Source of the DNA: Arsenophonus nasoniae DSM 15247
GTDB lineage: Bacteria > Pseudomonadota > Gammaproteobacteria > Enterobacterales > Enterobacteriaceae
Assembly: GCF_000429565.1 (NCBI RefSeq)
Contig: NZ_AUCC01000034.1
Span: forward strand, 1 to 35,452
Length of the DNA: 35,452 nt
Direction of reading: 5' to 3'
Part shown: piece by piece, positions 1 to 8,686 of the stretch
Numbering within the stretch: the stretch's first letter is position 1
How the letters are laid out: every line of letters begins with the position of its first letter
Notes under the pieces: generated by a model
What the model was told of the DNA's origin: nothing
Databases searched by the model: none
What the model saw: the letters and a program-made list of their open reading frames with translations, nothing else
Translations under genes and position numbers: made by a program

Positions 1-282
1 AACCAGTTCATGAGCATCAAGAAATGAAAGCAACTTATTGAAAATAATGTTAATAGTTCCATCCTTTGACCATCTGTTGAAACGGTTATAAACGGTTTTC
101 CATGGGCCGTAACGTTCAGGTAAATCACGCCATGGGGCGCCTGAACACAGTATCCAGAACATGCCGTTGACGATTTTGCGATGTTCTGCCCACGGCCGAC
201 CGACCCGCGAAGATGTCAAAACGGTTGGCAACAAGGGCTCAATGATTGCCCATGCTTCATCAGAAAGATCGTAGCGAGCCAT
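1..282 (-). CDS. IS5-family transposase, N-terminal part (runs off window)
   Basis: The 94 visible codons begin MARYDLSDEAWAIIEPLLP and continue with GRPWAEHRKIVNGMFWILCSG and APWRDLPERYGPWKTVYNRF. These are the conserved N-terminal motifs of the IS4/IS5-like putative transposase domain (DUF4096 type) that opens many IS5-family transposases. This domain mediates element transposition; the catalytic DDE residues would lie further on and are outside the window. No frameshift or stop is seen in the visible part. Many elements of this group make the full transposase as orfA plus orfB by frameshifting, which cannot be judged here. The element sits in opposite sense to nothing essential but has cut into the neighbouring collagenase gene. 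Confidence 0.85.
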   Translation of the reverse strand, partial: MARYDLSDEAWAIIEPLLPTVLTSSRVGRPWAEHRKIVNGMFWILCSGAPWRDLPERYGPWKTVYNRFNRWSKDGTINIIFNKLLSFLDAHELV

Positions 283-341
283 AATTCAAAGTATCGTAGA
301 AACAGATGGATACTATAGCTCAAGCAATTAAGGGACACAGC
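1..341 (-). mobile_element. IS5-family insertion sequence, left end (partial)
   Basis: The transposase start (ATG at 280-282) and about 60 bp upstream of it form one end of an insertion sequence that continues beyond position 1. The boundary is inferred near 341. On the minus strand the putative terminal sequence starts GCTGTGTCCC, immediately after CTAG (342-345), which fits the YTAR-type target used by IS5-family elements. Beyond it the collagenase reading frame is recognisable up to this point and not after. The other end is outside the window, so the inverted repeat and target duplication cannot be confirmed. Confidence 0.7.
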
Positions 342-1726
342 CTAGGATCTTTAGGATTTCCTTCAATATAAATCCCCCCATTGTTAGTATCTATACGAAA
401 AGGATAATTACCATAACGGTTATAAAGTTCTTTATTCTTCATTATAATAATTTCTAATGGTTTAGAATAATCATCTTTTATTTTATTTTTCCCAAAAATA
501 TTATGAAAATTATTTAAAACTTTATCTGCTACAATATTAAGCTTATTTCTTTCTTCATTATTAAAATTATAAGAAGATATTACTTTATGTCCACTATTAA
601 GTTGAAAGCTATGAGGAATAATCTCTTCTTCTCTAATTGGTTTAAGAAAGTTATAAAAGTTCGAACCGTTATTTTTTTCAATACTTCTTCCTGTATCTTC
701 TAAATATTTAGCAAGAACTACACTAATTTCTTCACGTAAATCATTTTTAGCAGGCAGATCTTTATAGTTTTTTAATATAGATTGCAGATTGGAATCAATC
801 TTATCACGTGTTAGAGTCCAAGTATTAGGATTATTAATCTTTTCAACGTTGATAATATGAGCTAATGTATTCATACTACAACGTAAATGATACAAGGGGA
901 AAGTATCTTTTTTTTCATCAACAATTTCTAAAGATTGGCTAATTGTTTTAAATAAAGTGGATTCTATTATTTCCTTATTTTTAGATAATAGTTGGCTATC
1001 TAGTGTTCCTGGCCTTATGTAACAAAGTAGATTTAAAATCCTACCTAAATTTACTGAAAAATCGTAATTTTTTAATAGCTTTTCTTGATTTAAAACATAA
1101 TACCGTAATATCGTATCAATATCAGAATAATTTATAATTAAATTATTTCCTGTTCCATTCTTTCGACTCATTTCAGTTGTTGCTGCAACCCAACATTCTG
1201 TTAATTTTAACAAATCCTTATTTGGTTCTGATGATAATTGTGGCAAACTCTTATAAGTTTGAGATAAATAGTTTCCTATTTTTTGTAAGGATTTTGAGGC
1301 AATAGTATTTGCTGCGTTCCAAGATGGAGCTGATGTATTAATTCTACGATATAAACTTTCAATATATTTTGATAACAAACTAAGATTTTTTATATTTTTT
1401 GCTGGATCGTCAATTAGCTTATCGATTACTTTAATAGCTGTAATTAATGTTTGTTGGCTATGCGGATAACTTGTCTTTAAAAATAATTCTTTTTCATCAT
1501 AAAGATCTTCCATCAACCTCTTTTCCATAGAGGTAAGCTCTATATTAGATGGAATATGTGTTAAGTATTTTGGGATATTTTTTTGTTCATAGTTATTAAC
1601 AGCATTTAAATGTTTTTCTTTCGTTGATAGTTTTTCCGAAATATTAACATCTTCAACGTTATTCACATTTTCGTAATAAATGTTAGATTCATAATTAACA
1701 TTAACAGCGTTTAAGTTTATTGACAT
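320..1726 (-). pseudogene. M9-type microbial collagenase, truncated by IS insertion
   Basis: An open frame of 468 residues. Its C-terminal part (about 425-461) contains a tyrosine-rich stretch ending NNGGIYIEGNPKDP, which matches the segment just before the HExxH zinc site in bacterial collagenases of peptidase family M9. Residues about 70-380 are helical and fit the M9 N-terminal domain. The last six or seven residues (after NPKDPR) are encoded by the end of the adjacent insertion sequence, so the gene stops roughly 25-30 residues before the expected catalytic histidines and must be inactive as a peptidase. No Sec signal peptide is visible; the first 60 residues are rich in Asn, Val and Glu. 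The start ATG has only a weak GGAA-type ribosome site. A hexanucleotide repeat lies directly upstream. The family call rests on motif memory, not on a search. Confidence 0.75.
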
Positions 1727-1741
1727 AATAGGTTAATTCCA

Positions 1742-1774
1742 TTTACTTTTACTTTTACTTTTACTTTTACTTTT
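1742..1774. repeat. Hexanucleotide tandem repeat (ACTTTT)x5 upstream of collagenase gene
   Basis: Five perfect copies of ACTTTT (1745-1774), preceded by TTT, lie 16-48 bp upstream of the collagenase ATG. On the coding (minus) strand the unit is AAAAGT. Being outside the coding region, a change in copy number would alter promoter or leader spacing rather than the reading frame. Confidence 0.9.
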
Positions 1775-1939
1775 AAAATTCAAATAAAATAACAAACTTA
1801 TCATGGATAACTTACATACCATATCATCTTTTGAAAGATACTTCACTTATTTTTAATTTTTTGGTAATGATACTATTATATAAATTACTATTTATATTAA
1901 ATTATAAATTTTTATCTAGCTATAAACATCAGCTTTAAA

Positions 1940-2221
1940 ATGTTTATTAAATCATTTTATAAAAATAAAAGAGATTCGCTAACTTTAAATCGATCAAGCA
2001 AACAATCAATACGGCTTTTTGGTTATGCCAAAGTTTCAACCCGTCAACAATTCCTCGATATTCAAATTAAATCCTTTAAAGAAGCCGCTGTAAGAACAAA
2101 TAAATTTTTATTAATAAGACCTCAGGTAATCACAGCAGACAGGAATACTATCGCCACTGCTTTTCCATCACCGGCGTATAAGGCTGAACTCCACAATAAC
2201 GGGTTGTATGATATGCACTAA
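1940..2221 (+). pseudogene. Serine recombinase (resolvase/invertase) N-terminal fragment
   Basis: Residues 25-53 read RLFGYAKVSTRQQFLDIQIK and onward to FKEAAVRTN, matching the conserved start of serine recombinases of the resolvase/invertase family, including the catalytic Ser of the Y-A-(R/K)-V-S-T motif (residue 33). In intact proteins the Met lies directly before this motif; here 24 unrelated residues precede it. After about residue 56 the similarity stops and the remaining 37 residues are not recognisable as resolvase. Intact family members have about 180-200 residues with further conserved arginines and a helix-turn-helix, all missing. It is therefore a remnant of a mobile element, not a working recombinase. 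Confidence 0.6.
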
Positions 2222-2427
2222 CATTAAGTTCGCCTGCCATTGGCTATAATGGATGCCATATTTGCATTATCAGCGTTCTGTCGCCGGTTAACTGGCAACC
2301 TTCGAATCAGTTCATTCTGGGCACCATTAGATAATCGTTAGCAGCGATTATCAGCGAACTGATCTGTGCAACGCTGCTTTTTGCTAGCAAAATAAACAAC
2401 AGATGAAAAATGAGCTTACGTTAGGTA
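2222..2427. other. Gene-free segment with small inverted repeat
   Basis: No coding frame is convincing here. The only structure is an inverted repeat, GATAATCG (2330-2337) and CGATTATC (2345-2352), with a 7-nt spacer. Base composition is less AT-rich than the neighbouring intergenic DNA, so this may be decayed mobile-element or phage sequence, but I cannot identify it. Confidence 0.4.
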
Positions 2428-2457
2428 ATAAAAAACCCTATGCTGAATGATAGGGTT
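2428..2457 (-). terminator. Rho-independent terminator after fbaA
   Basis: On the minus strand AACCCTAT (2450-2457 complement) pairs with ATAGGGTT (2434-2441 complement) across an 8-nt loop, followed by a run of T (2428-2435). It lies about 30 bp past the fbaA stop and would end the epd-pgk-fbaA transcript. Confidence 0.85.
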
Positions 2458-2485
2458 AGAAACCAGGAAATAGAATAGCGATTAG

Positions 2486-3565
2486 TTACAGCACATTAAT
2501 AGAATTTAACTCTTTATATGCAAGTTCTAAACGCGCAATCATAGAAGTCTGACCCGCACGCAGCCAAACACGAGGGTCATAATATTTTTTATTAGGTTTA
2601 TCTTCACCTTCTGGATTACCCAATTGGCTTTGTAGATAACCTTCATTTTTCTTATAATAATTCAAAATGCCTTCCCAAGTCGCCCATTGGGTGTCAGTAT
2701 CAATATTCATTTTTACCACACCATAACTGACTGCTTCTTTAATCTCTTCAGCAGTAGAACCTGAACCACCATGGAAAACAAAATTTAGATTATTTTCCGC
2801 TGGCAAATTAAATTTCTGCGCAACGTATTCTTGTGAATTCTTAAGAATCATTGGTGTTAATTGAACATTACCTGGCTTATAAACACCATGTACATTACCG
2901 AAAGAGGCGGCAATCGTAAAACGATGACTAATTTTACTCAATTGCTCATAGGCATAGGCGACATCTTCTGGTTGGGTATAAAGTGATGAGCTATCTAAGC
3001 CCGTGTTATCGACACCATCTTCCTCACCACCGGTGCAACCTAACTCAATTTCTAACGTCATGCCCATTTTGCTCATCCGTTGCAAATATTGGGAGCAAAT
3101 AGCAATATTTTCCGCCAATGACTCTTCCGACAAATCGATCATATGAGATGAAAACAGCGGTTTACCGGTGGTTTTATAATATTCCTCACCAGCATCGAGT
3201 AAGCCGTCAATCCAAGGCAGTAGTTTACGTGCACAATGATCTGTATGTAAGATCACAGGTATACCATAATGTTTTGCCATTTGATGTACATGATGAGCAC
3301 CTGAAATGGCCCCTAAAATCGCAGCTTGCTGGCCTTCTGCTTTTAAACCTTTACCAGCGATAAACGCGGCTCCACCGTTAGAAAATTGGACAATGACCGG
3401 AGAACGAACTTTAGCGGCAGTTTCCAAAACAGCATTAATCGAATCTGTACCTACACAATTAACAGCTGGCAACGCAAATTTATGCTCTTTTGCAATGGCA
3501 AAAACTTTTTGCACATCATCGCCGGTAATAACACCTGGTTTTACAAAATCAAAAATCTTAGACAT
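2486..3565 (-). CDS. fbaA: Class II fructose-bisphosphate aldolase
   Basis: Cleaves fructose 1,6-bisphosphate to dihydroxyacetone phosphate and glyceraldehyde 3-phosphate, and runs in reverse for gluconeogenesis; cytosolic, zinc-dependent. The 359-residue product equals the E. coli length and starts MSKIFDFVKPGVITGDDVQK. Zinc and catalytic motifs are visible: ILHTDHC (His and Asp near 108-111), the ELGCTGGEEDGVDN loop, GNVHGVYKPG and NFVFHGGSGS. An in-frame ATG 33 bp upstream exists, but the homologous start at 3563-3565 is preferred, with a GGAC ribosome site nearby. It is the last gene of the epd-pgk-fbaA series and ends in a clear terminator. A hairpin lies in the 61-bp gap to pgk. Confidence 0.97.
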   Translation of the reverse strand: MSKIFDFVKPGVITGDDVQKVFAIAKEHKFALPAVNCVGTDSINAVLETAAKVRSPVIVQFSNGGAAFIAGKGLKAEGQQAAILGAISGAHHVHQMAKHYGIPVILHTDHCARKLLPWIDGLLDAGEEYYKTTGKPLFSSHMIDLSEESLAENIAICSQYLQRMSKMGMTLEIELGCTGGEEDGVDNTGLDSSSLYTQPEDVAYAYEQLSKISHRFTIAASFGNVHGVYKPGNVQLTPMILKNSQEYVAQKFNLPAENNLNFVFHGGSGSTAEEIKEAVSYGVVKMNIDTDTQWATWEGILNYYKKNEGYLQSQLGNPEGEDKPNKKYYDPRVWLRAGQTSMIARLELAYKELNSINVL

Positions 3566-3585
3566 GAGATAAAGTCCTATTATTG

Positions 3586-3609
3586 GACAGGTGATCAATG
3601 CTACCTGTC
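3586..3609. other. Hairpin in pgk-fbaA intergenic gap
   Basis: GACAGGT (3586-3592) and ACCTGTC (3603-3609) form a 7-bp stem with a 10-nt loop. A T-run (3611-3617) follows on the plus strand, so the terminator polarity is opposite to the operon. In the sense mRNA it is a hairpin preceded by an A-run, just ahead of the fbaA ribosome site. Confidence 0.6.
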
Positions 3610-3626
3610 ATTTTTTTCAGATATGA

Positions 3627-4790
3627 TTACTGTTTTGCGCGTTCTTCTAACACGACAACTGCAGGTAATTTTTTCCCTTCCACAAATTCAAGAAAAGCAC
3701 CACCACCAGTAGAAATATAAGAGATTTTATCCGCAATACCAAACAGATCAATAGCGGCTAACGTATCACCACCACCAGCAATAGAAAAAGCGTTGCTCTC
3801 GGCAATCGCTTGTGCAATCACTGCAGTGCCATGACGAAAATTAGGGAATTCGAAAACCCCAACCGGGCCATTCCATAAAATCGTTTTTGCCTTTTTAAGG
3901 ATGTCAGCCAAACGCTCAGCAGTTTCATCACCTAAGTCCAAAATTTGTTCATCGTCTTTAACATCATTAACCGACTTCATCACCGCTTCTGCCGTTTCAG
4001 AAAATTCGGTCGCCACACGAACATCGGTTGGAACAGGAATATCGCAAGTTGATAATAATTTTTCTGCTTCTGGTATCAAATCATCTTCATATAAAGAACG
4101 GCCGACTTTATGACCTTCAGCAGCAATAAAAGTATTGGCAATACCCCCTCCGACAATAATCTGATCGGCAATTTTGGCTAAAGAATCCAAGACTGTTAAT
4201 TTAGTAGAAACTTTTGAACCGCCAACGATTGCGACCATTGGGCGAGCAGGCTCTTTTAATGCTTTGCCTAATGCGTCCAACTCAGCAGATAACAGCGGCC
4301 CTGCGCATGCTATAGTTGCAAATTTTGCCACACCATGAGTTGATGCTTGAGCTCGGTGAGCAGTACCAAATGCATCCATTACATAGATGTCACAAAGTGC
4401 AGCATATTGCTTAGATAGAGTTTCATCATCCTTTTTTTCCCCTCTATTGAAGCGAACATTCTCAAGAACCACCAGTTCACCATTAGCAACTTCCACCCCA
4501 TTTAAATAATCTTTTACCAAACGAACAGGGTAATCCAGCTTATCTGCTAAATAGTCTACAACGGGTTTCAGTGAAAATTCCTCATTATACTCACCTTCAA
4601 TGGGGCGACCTAAATGAGACGTTACCATTACCTTTGCGCCCTGTTTCAAAGCGGTTTCAATCGTCGGTAAAGAAGCACGGATCCGTGCATCAGAGGTAAC
4701 TTTGCCATCTTTGACAGGAACGTTTAGGTCAGCCCGGATGAATATTTTTTTACCCGCTAGATCTAAATCGGTCATCTTAATTACAGACAT
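3627..4790 (-). CDS. pgk: Phosphoglycerate kinase
   Basis: Transfers phosphate between 1,3-bisphosphoglycerate and ADP to give 3-phosphoglycerate and ATP in glycolysis; cytosolic monomer. The 387-residue product has the same length as the E. coli enzyme and aligns by eye from [14 protein letters not shown] to the C-terminal LEERAKQ. Visible signatures are the substrate-binding FIRADLNVP near residue 18, the SHLGRP motif near 60, the hinge region around [18 protein letters not shown], and the nucleotide-binding GGGDTLAA near 350. It follows epd by 75 bp and precedes fbaA by 61 bp, the classic enterobacterial order, so co-transcription from the epd promoter is expected. Nothing unusual is seen in the protein. 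Confidence 0.98.
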   Translation of the reverse strand: MSVIKMTDLDLAGKKIFIRADLNVPVKDGKVTSDARIRASLPTIETALKQGAKVMVTSHLGRPIEGEYNEEFSLKPVVDYLADKLDYPVRLVKDYLNGVEVANGELVVLENVRFNRGEKKDDETLSKQYAALCDIYVMDAFGTAHRAQASTHGVAKFATIACAGPLLSAELDALGKALKEPARPMVAIVGGSKVSTKLTVLDSLAKIADQIIVGGGIANTFIAAEGHKVGRSLYEDDLIPEAEKLLSTCDIPVPTDVRVATEFSETAEAVMKSVNDVKDDEQILDLGDETAERLADILKKAKTILWNGPVGVFEFPNFRHGTAVIAQAIAESNAFSIAGGGDTLAAIDLFGIADKISYISTGGGAFLEFVEGKKLPAVVVLEERAKQ

Positions 4791-4865
4791 GGTGAATCCT
4801 CTCGTTGATTCTCTAAATTATTAATCTTCTGCTGTGTATGGGGCACAATATGCCCATACTGTCTG

Positions 4866-5897
4866 TCAACAGATAGATTTGTTGAAACCAGTAGCAGCCA
4901 TTGCTAATGTCGTATCAAGCATACGATTGGCAAAACCCCACTCATTATCACACCAAACTAAAATCTTAATCAGGTGTTGTCCACTAACTCGTGTTTGCGT
5001 ACCATCGACAATTGCACTATGTGGATCATGATTAAAATCAGTTGATACTAACGGCAATTCAGTATAATCAACTATACCACGAAATGAATCCTTTGCTGCC
5101 TGTTGCAATAGCTGATTGACTTTCCTTACTGTTACTTTTGACCTTACTATCACACTGAGATCAATTGCCGTTACATTGATAGTTGGTACGCGAACCGATA
5201 TAGCTTCAAAATGATCTTTGAATTTAGGCAATATTCGTGTGATCCCAGCAGCTAATTTGGTATCAACAGGAATAATAGATTGGCAAGCCGCACGTGTTCG
5301 ACGTAAGTCTAGATGATAAGCATCAATAACCGGCTGATCATTCATTGCAGCGTGAATTGTTGTCACTGTACCAGATTCAATATCCAAAGTATCATCTAAT
5401 ATTTTTATTACAGGAATAATACAATTTGTGGTACATGATGCGTTTGACACCACTTGATCACTATTTTTCAAACTGGTTTCATTAACACCATAGACAATAG
5501 TTGCATCCAGATCAGCACTCCCCGGATGGGAAAATAGCACTTTTTTTGCGCCACTAGCTAAATGCGCATAGCCATCGGCCTTTGAACCATAAATACCCGT
5601 GCAATCGAGTACTATGTCGATATCCAAAGTCCGCCATGGCAGTTTTTCAATCTCAGGTTGATGAAAGAGATGAATATTGTCATTACCTACCACTAGCAAA
5701 TCATTATCCAGGCGCACATCCCAGGCAAATCGACCATGACTAGAGTCATACTTCAATAAATGCGCAATCCCTTGTGCAGTAGCAATTTCATTAATCGCAA
5801 CAACAGCAATTTTAGCACGGTGATCTGATTCATAAAGCGCTCTTAATACACTACGCCCTATTCGCCCAAAACCGTTAATTGCTACTCTAACTACCAT
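4866..5897 (-). CDS. epd: D-erythrose-4-phosphate dehydrogenase
   Basis: Oxidises erythrose 4-phosphate to 4-phosphoerythronate with NAD, the entry step of the pyridoxal 5'-phosphate branch in E. coli. The 343-residue protein has the GAPDH fold. It shows an N-terminal Rossmann motif ([19 protein letters not shown]), the catalytic cysteine in SNASCTTNC near residue 154, and the C-terminal [16 protein letters not shown]. It is assigned to Epd rather than GapA because it begins [10 protein letters not shown], carries the Epd-type [12 protein letters not shown] and [12 protein letters not shown] segments, and heads the epd-pgk-fbaA series. E. coli Epd is 339 residues. A Cra-like palindrome lies about 135 bp upstream. 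Confidence 0.95.
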   Translation of the reverse strand: MVVRVAINGFGRIGRSVLRALYESDHRAKIAVVAINEIATAQGIAHLLKYDSSHGRFAWDVRLDNDLLVVGNDNIHLFHQPEIEKLPWRTLDIDIVLDCTGIYGSKADGYAHLASGAKKVLFSHPGSADLDATIVYGVNETSLKNSDQVVSNASCTTNCIIPVIKILDDTLDIESGTVTTIHAAMNDQPVIDAYHLDLRRTRAACQSIIPVDTKLAAGITRILPKFKDHFEAISVRVPTINVTAIDLSVIVRSKVTVRKVNQLLQQAAKDSFRGIVDYTELPLVSTDFNHDPHSAIVDGTQTRVSGQHLIKILVWCDNEWGFANRMLDTTLAMAATGFNKSIC

Positions 5898-5993
5898 ACT
5901 ATTCCTTCAATTTAACAACTAATTTATTAACGGCTAAGAATACTGATAATTACAGCTTTTGTACTGAGGATTTTTGTTGTCAATCATAAAAAG

Positions 5994-6009
5994 TGTGCTT
6001 TTGATCAAT
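5994..6009. promoter_or_regulatory. Possible CRP site upstream of epd
   Basis: TGTGCTTTTGATCAAT keeps the TGTG and TCA positions of the TGTGA-N6-TCACA consensus (seven of ten positions) and lies about 100 bp upstream of the epd start. CRP control of this operon is known in E. coli. The match is imperfect and such sites arise by chance in AT-rich DNA. Confidence 0.3.
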
Positions 6010-6030
6010 AAATCTATCAACTTCAAAAAA

Positions 6031-6044
6031 CTGAAACGTTTCAG
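6031..6044. promoter_or_regulatory. Cra (FruR) operator upstream of epd
   Basis: CTGAAACGTTTCAG is a perfect 14-bp palindrome and matches the known Cra operator core TGAAACGTTTCA. It lies 134 bp upstream of the epd ATG, in the epd-tktA gap. In E. coli the epd-pgk-fba operon is a known Cra target, so repression of lower glycolysis genes when fructose phosphates are low is the likely role. Confidence 0.8.
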
Positions 6045-6108
6045 CCAAATGTAAACAGGTTACGACATTAAAAAAAAGTTCGCAATAGATCTAGATCATC
6101 GGCTTAAA

Positions 6109-6152
6109 TAAAAAAAGCGTATCTAATCATATAAAAAACTGATCAGTACGCT
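6109..6152 (-). terminator. Rho-independent terminator after tktA
   Basis: On the minus strand AGCGTACTGATCA pairs with TGATTAG-A-TACGCT (one bulged A and one G-U pair; outer arms 6147-6152 and 6116-6121). A run of T follows at 6109-6116. It sits just past the tktA stop, separating tktA from the epd operon. Confidence 0.85.
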
Positions 6153-6168
6153 CACGCCATTTTGTCAA

Positions 6169-8163
6169 TTACGACAATAAAGATTTAGCCTTAGCAATCA
6201 CATTTTCTACGCTAAAACCAAATTCTTTAAATAAAACTTCTGCTGGCGCTGATTCACCAAAAGTATGCATACCAACAACCGCACCAGTTGTGCCAACATA
6301 TTTGTACCAATAATCTGCAATGCCCGCCTCAACAGCGAGTCGTGCTGTCACCGAACAGGGTAATACAGACTCACGATAAGCAGCATCCTGCTTATCAAAA
6401 GTATCCGTTGATGGCATAGAAACCACCCGTACTTTATAACCTTCCGCAGTTAACTTTTCGTAAGCCTTAATAGCTAATCCAACTTCAGAGCCTGTTGCTA
6501 TCAAAATAAGGGCTGGTGTTCCTTCACAATCTTTCAGCACATAAGCCCCTTTAATAATGTTGACTAACTGCTTAGCATCACGTGGCTGCTGCTCAAGATT
6601 TTGACGGGAAAAAATCAACGCACTTGGCCCCTCTTTACGCTCAATCGCATATTGCCAAGCAATAGCCGATTCAACCTGATCACAAGGACGCCAAGTACTT
6701 ATATTAGGCGTCATACGCAAACTGGCTAATTGCTCAACAGGTTGATGGGTTGGACCATCTTCACCCAAACCGATAGAATCATGAGTATAAACAAAAATAC
6801 TACGAATTTTCATTAACGCAGCCATACGCACTGCATTACGGGCATACTCAACAAACATTAAAAAGGTTGCACCATAGGGTATAAAACCACCATGTAATGC
6901 GATGCCATTCATAATCGCCGACATACCAAATTCACGTACACCATAGTGAATATAATTGCCTGCTGGAGAGTCTTTTATTGATTTAGAAGCCGACCACATA
7001 GTCAAATTACTGGGTGCTAAATCAGCAGAGCCACCTAAAAGTTCAGGCAATACCTTACCGAAAACTTCTAACGTATTTTGTGAAGCTTTACGGCTGGCAA
7101 TATTGGCAGGGTTGCGTTGCAATTCACTGACGAAATCATTTGCCACAGCTTGCCAATTAAGCGGTAATTCACCTTGGGTACGTCGTATAAATTCATCGGC
7201 AAGTTGCGGAAAAGCTTGTTGATAAGCGGCAAATTTTTTATTCCAGGTGCTCTGTTTTTTCTGGCCTATTTCGCGAGCATTCCAGGCTTGATAAATATCT
7301 GCCGGTATCTCAAAAGCGGGATAAGGCCAATTTAATGCTGTACGAGTTTCAGCAATCTCCGTTTCACCTAATGGTGATCCATGCGCTTCTTCGGATCCCG
7401 CCTTATGTGGCGAGCCATAACCAATTATTGTTTTGCATATTAATAAAGAAGGTTTATCGGTAACTTTACGGGCTTGTTCTATTGCTAGCTTGATTTGTTC
7501 AGGATCATGTCCATCAATACCCTTGATAACATGCCAATGATAAGCGGCAAAACGTTCAGCAGTATTATCCGTAAACCAACCTTCTACTTCACCATCGATT
7601 GAAATGCCATTATCATCATAAAAGGCAATCAGTTTACCTAATTTTAGTGTTCCGGCCAGTGAGCAAGCTTCATGTGAAATGCCTTCCATCATGCAGCCAT
7701 CTCCCATAAATACATAAGTAAAGTGATCAACGATATTATGGTCTGGACGATTAAATTGCGCGGCTAACGTTCGCTCGGCAATAGCAAACCCAACAGCATT
7801 TGCGATCCCTTGTCCGAGCGGGCCTGTCGTGGTTTCAACACCTGGAGTATAACCATATTCTGGATGTCCCGGTGTTTTGGAATGAAGTTGGCGAAAATTT
7901 TTTAACTCTTCGATCGGTAAATCATAACCAGTAAGATGTAGCAAACTATAAAGTAACATAGAGCCATGGCCATTAGATAATACAAAACGGTCACGATCTA
8001 CCCAGCTAGGATCAGCAGGATTGTGATCCAGATAGTCACGCCAGAGTACTTCAGCAATATCCGCCATTCCCATTGGCGCTCCTGGATGCCCTGACTTTGC
8101 TTTCTGTACCGCATCCATACTGAGGAAACGAATAGCATTAGCAAGGATTTTACGAGTGATCAT
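6169..8163 (-). CDS. tktA: Transketolase
   Basis: Transfers two-carbon ketol units between sugar phosphates in the non-oxidative pentose phosphate pathway, using thiamine diphosphate and a divalent metal; cytosolic homodimer. It makes the erythrose 4-phosphate used by the neighbouring epd product. The 664-residue protein matches E. coli TktA (663). Visible motifs are [11 protein letters not shown] with the catalytic His near 26, the thiamine-diphosphate motif starting GDGCMMEG near 154 and ending with Asn, and the transketolase signature [17 protein letters not shown] near 465-480. The start ATG has GGAG eight bases upstream. It is monocistronic as judged from the strong terminator downstream and a 329-bp gap upstream. 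Confidence 0.97.
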   Translation of the reverse strand: MITRKILANAIRFLSMDAVQKAKSGHPGAPMGMADIAEVLWRDYLDHNPADPSWVDRDRFVLSNGHGSMLLYSLLHLTGYDLPIEELKNFRQLHSKTPGHPEYGYTPGVETTTGPLGQGIANAVGFAIAERTLAAQFNRPDHNIVDHFTYVFMGDGCMMEGISHEACSLAGTLKLGKLIAFYDDNGISIDGEVEGWFTDNTAERFAAYHWHVIKGIDGHDPEQIKLAIEQARKVTDKPSLLICKTIIGYGSPHKAGSEEAHGSPLGETEIAETRTALNWPYPAFEIPADIYQAWNAREIGQKKQSTWNKKFAAYQQAFPQLADEFIRRTQGELPLNWQAVANDFVSELQRNPANIASRKASQNTLEVFGKVLPELLGGSADLAPSNLTMWSASKSIKDSPAGNYIHYGVREFGMSAIMNGIALHGGFIPYGATFLMFVEYARNAVRMAALMKIRSIFVYTHDSIGLGEDGPTHQPVEQLASLRMTPNISTWRPCDQVESAIAWQYAIERKEGPSALIFSRQNLEQQPRDAKQLVNIIKGAYVLKDCEGTPALILIATGSEVGLAIKAYEKLTAEGYKVRVVSMPSTDTFDKQDAAYRESVLPCSVTARLAVEAGIADYWYKYVGTTGAVVGMHTFGESAPAEVLFKEFGFSVENVIAKAKSLLS

Positions 8164-8453
8164 TGTTTACTCCATCTCGAATAAATAGCAAATTTCACAC
8201 TGATTTTTTCAATGCTACTTTCTCATTTTAACAGTTAAAATTTAATCTAGATACCTAGCCTAAATAACCAACGGTAACAAAACATTCATTAAACACAAAG
8301 AAATCAAAAATAAGTCAATGAAAAAATAATAACAACACAGTTTGTGCTACATTGAAAATCAAAACACTAACATCCTAATTTTTTCTAAGCAAAAAGGCTG
8401 TGAGATTGGATATGATTTTAATGGAAAAAGGATGCCAATTATCTTAAAGAGAC
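8164..8453. other. AT-rich tktA upstream region
   Basis: No gene is supported. The stretch should carry the tktA promoter. A TTGACT (8313-8318 on the minus strand) with a poor -10 17 bp later (TGTTTA) is the best candidate I can see, at low confidence. A short frame crossing the tRNA is not a gene. Confidence 0.4.
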
Positions 8454-8483
8454 AAAAAACCCCGAGACTTATTGCTCAGGGTT
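8454..8483 (-). terminator. Rho-independent terminator after tRNA-Asp
   Basis: On the minus strand AACCCTGAG (8475-8483) pairs with CTCGGGGTT (8458-8466), including one G-U pair, over an 8-nt loop. A T-run (8454-8459) follows. It begins 10 bp after the tRNA 3' end. Confidence 0.9.
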
Positions 8484-8492
8484 TCATAAAAT

Positions 8493-8569
8493 TGGCGGTG
8501 CGGACGGGACTCGAACCCGCGACCCCCGGCGTGACAGGCCGGTATTCTAACCAACTGAACTACCGCACC
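8493..8569 (-). tRNA. aspV: tRNA-Asp (anticodon GTC)
   Basis: A 77-nt gene on the minus strand: acceptor arm GGTGCGG paired with CCGCACC, D-arm with GTTCAGTTGGTTAGAAT, anticodon loop CTGTCAC with GTC at 8533-8535, T-arm GGGTTCGAGTCCC, and encoded CCA. It lies next to dnaQ exactly as aspV does in E. coli. The G34-U35-C36 anticodon is the substrate type for queuosine and for glutamylation by GluQ, encoded at 31557-32459. Confidence 0.98.
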
Positions 8570-8598
8570 TTGGTATAATCGAGTTAAGAACGGCGATG

Positions 8599-8627
8599 AT
8601 ATTACGAATCGGCTCCCTATACGTCAA
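8599..8627 (-). promoter_or_regulatory. Promoter of tRNA-Asp
   Basis: On the minus strand TTGACG (8622-8627) and TAATAT (8599-8604) are separated by exactly 17 bp. A GC-rich discriminator (CATCGCC) follows, and the tRNA begins about 30 bp further on. The GC-rich discriminator is typical of promoters under stringent (ppGpp/DksA) control; relA and dksA are both in this window. Confidence 0.8.
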
Positions 8628-8686
8628 TATCTTTTAGAAAAAAAATCACTGTTTGCACATTTTTTCAGCTAAAAATGTAACTATGG

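Noticed and set aside
3118-3712. Plus-strand open frames inside fbaA and the fbaA-pgk gap
   Set aside because: They lie antisense to highly conserved fbaA codons, show no family motifs, and have no ribosome sites.
8342-8578. A 78-residue plus-strand frame before dnaQ
   Set aside because: It reads through the complement of the tRNA-Asp gene and its terminator, so it is a chance frame; similar false proteins over tRNAs are common in databases.
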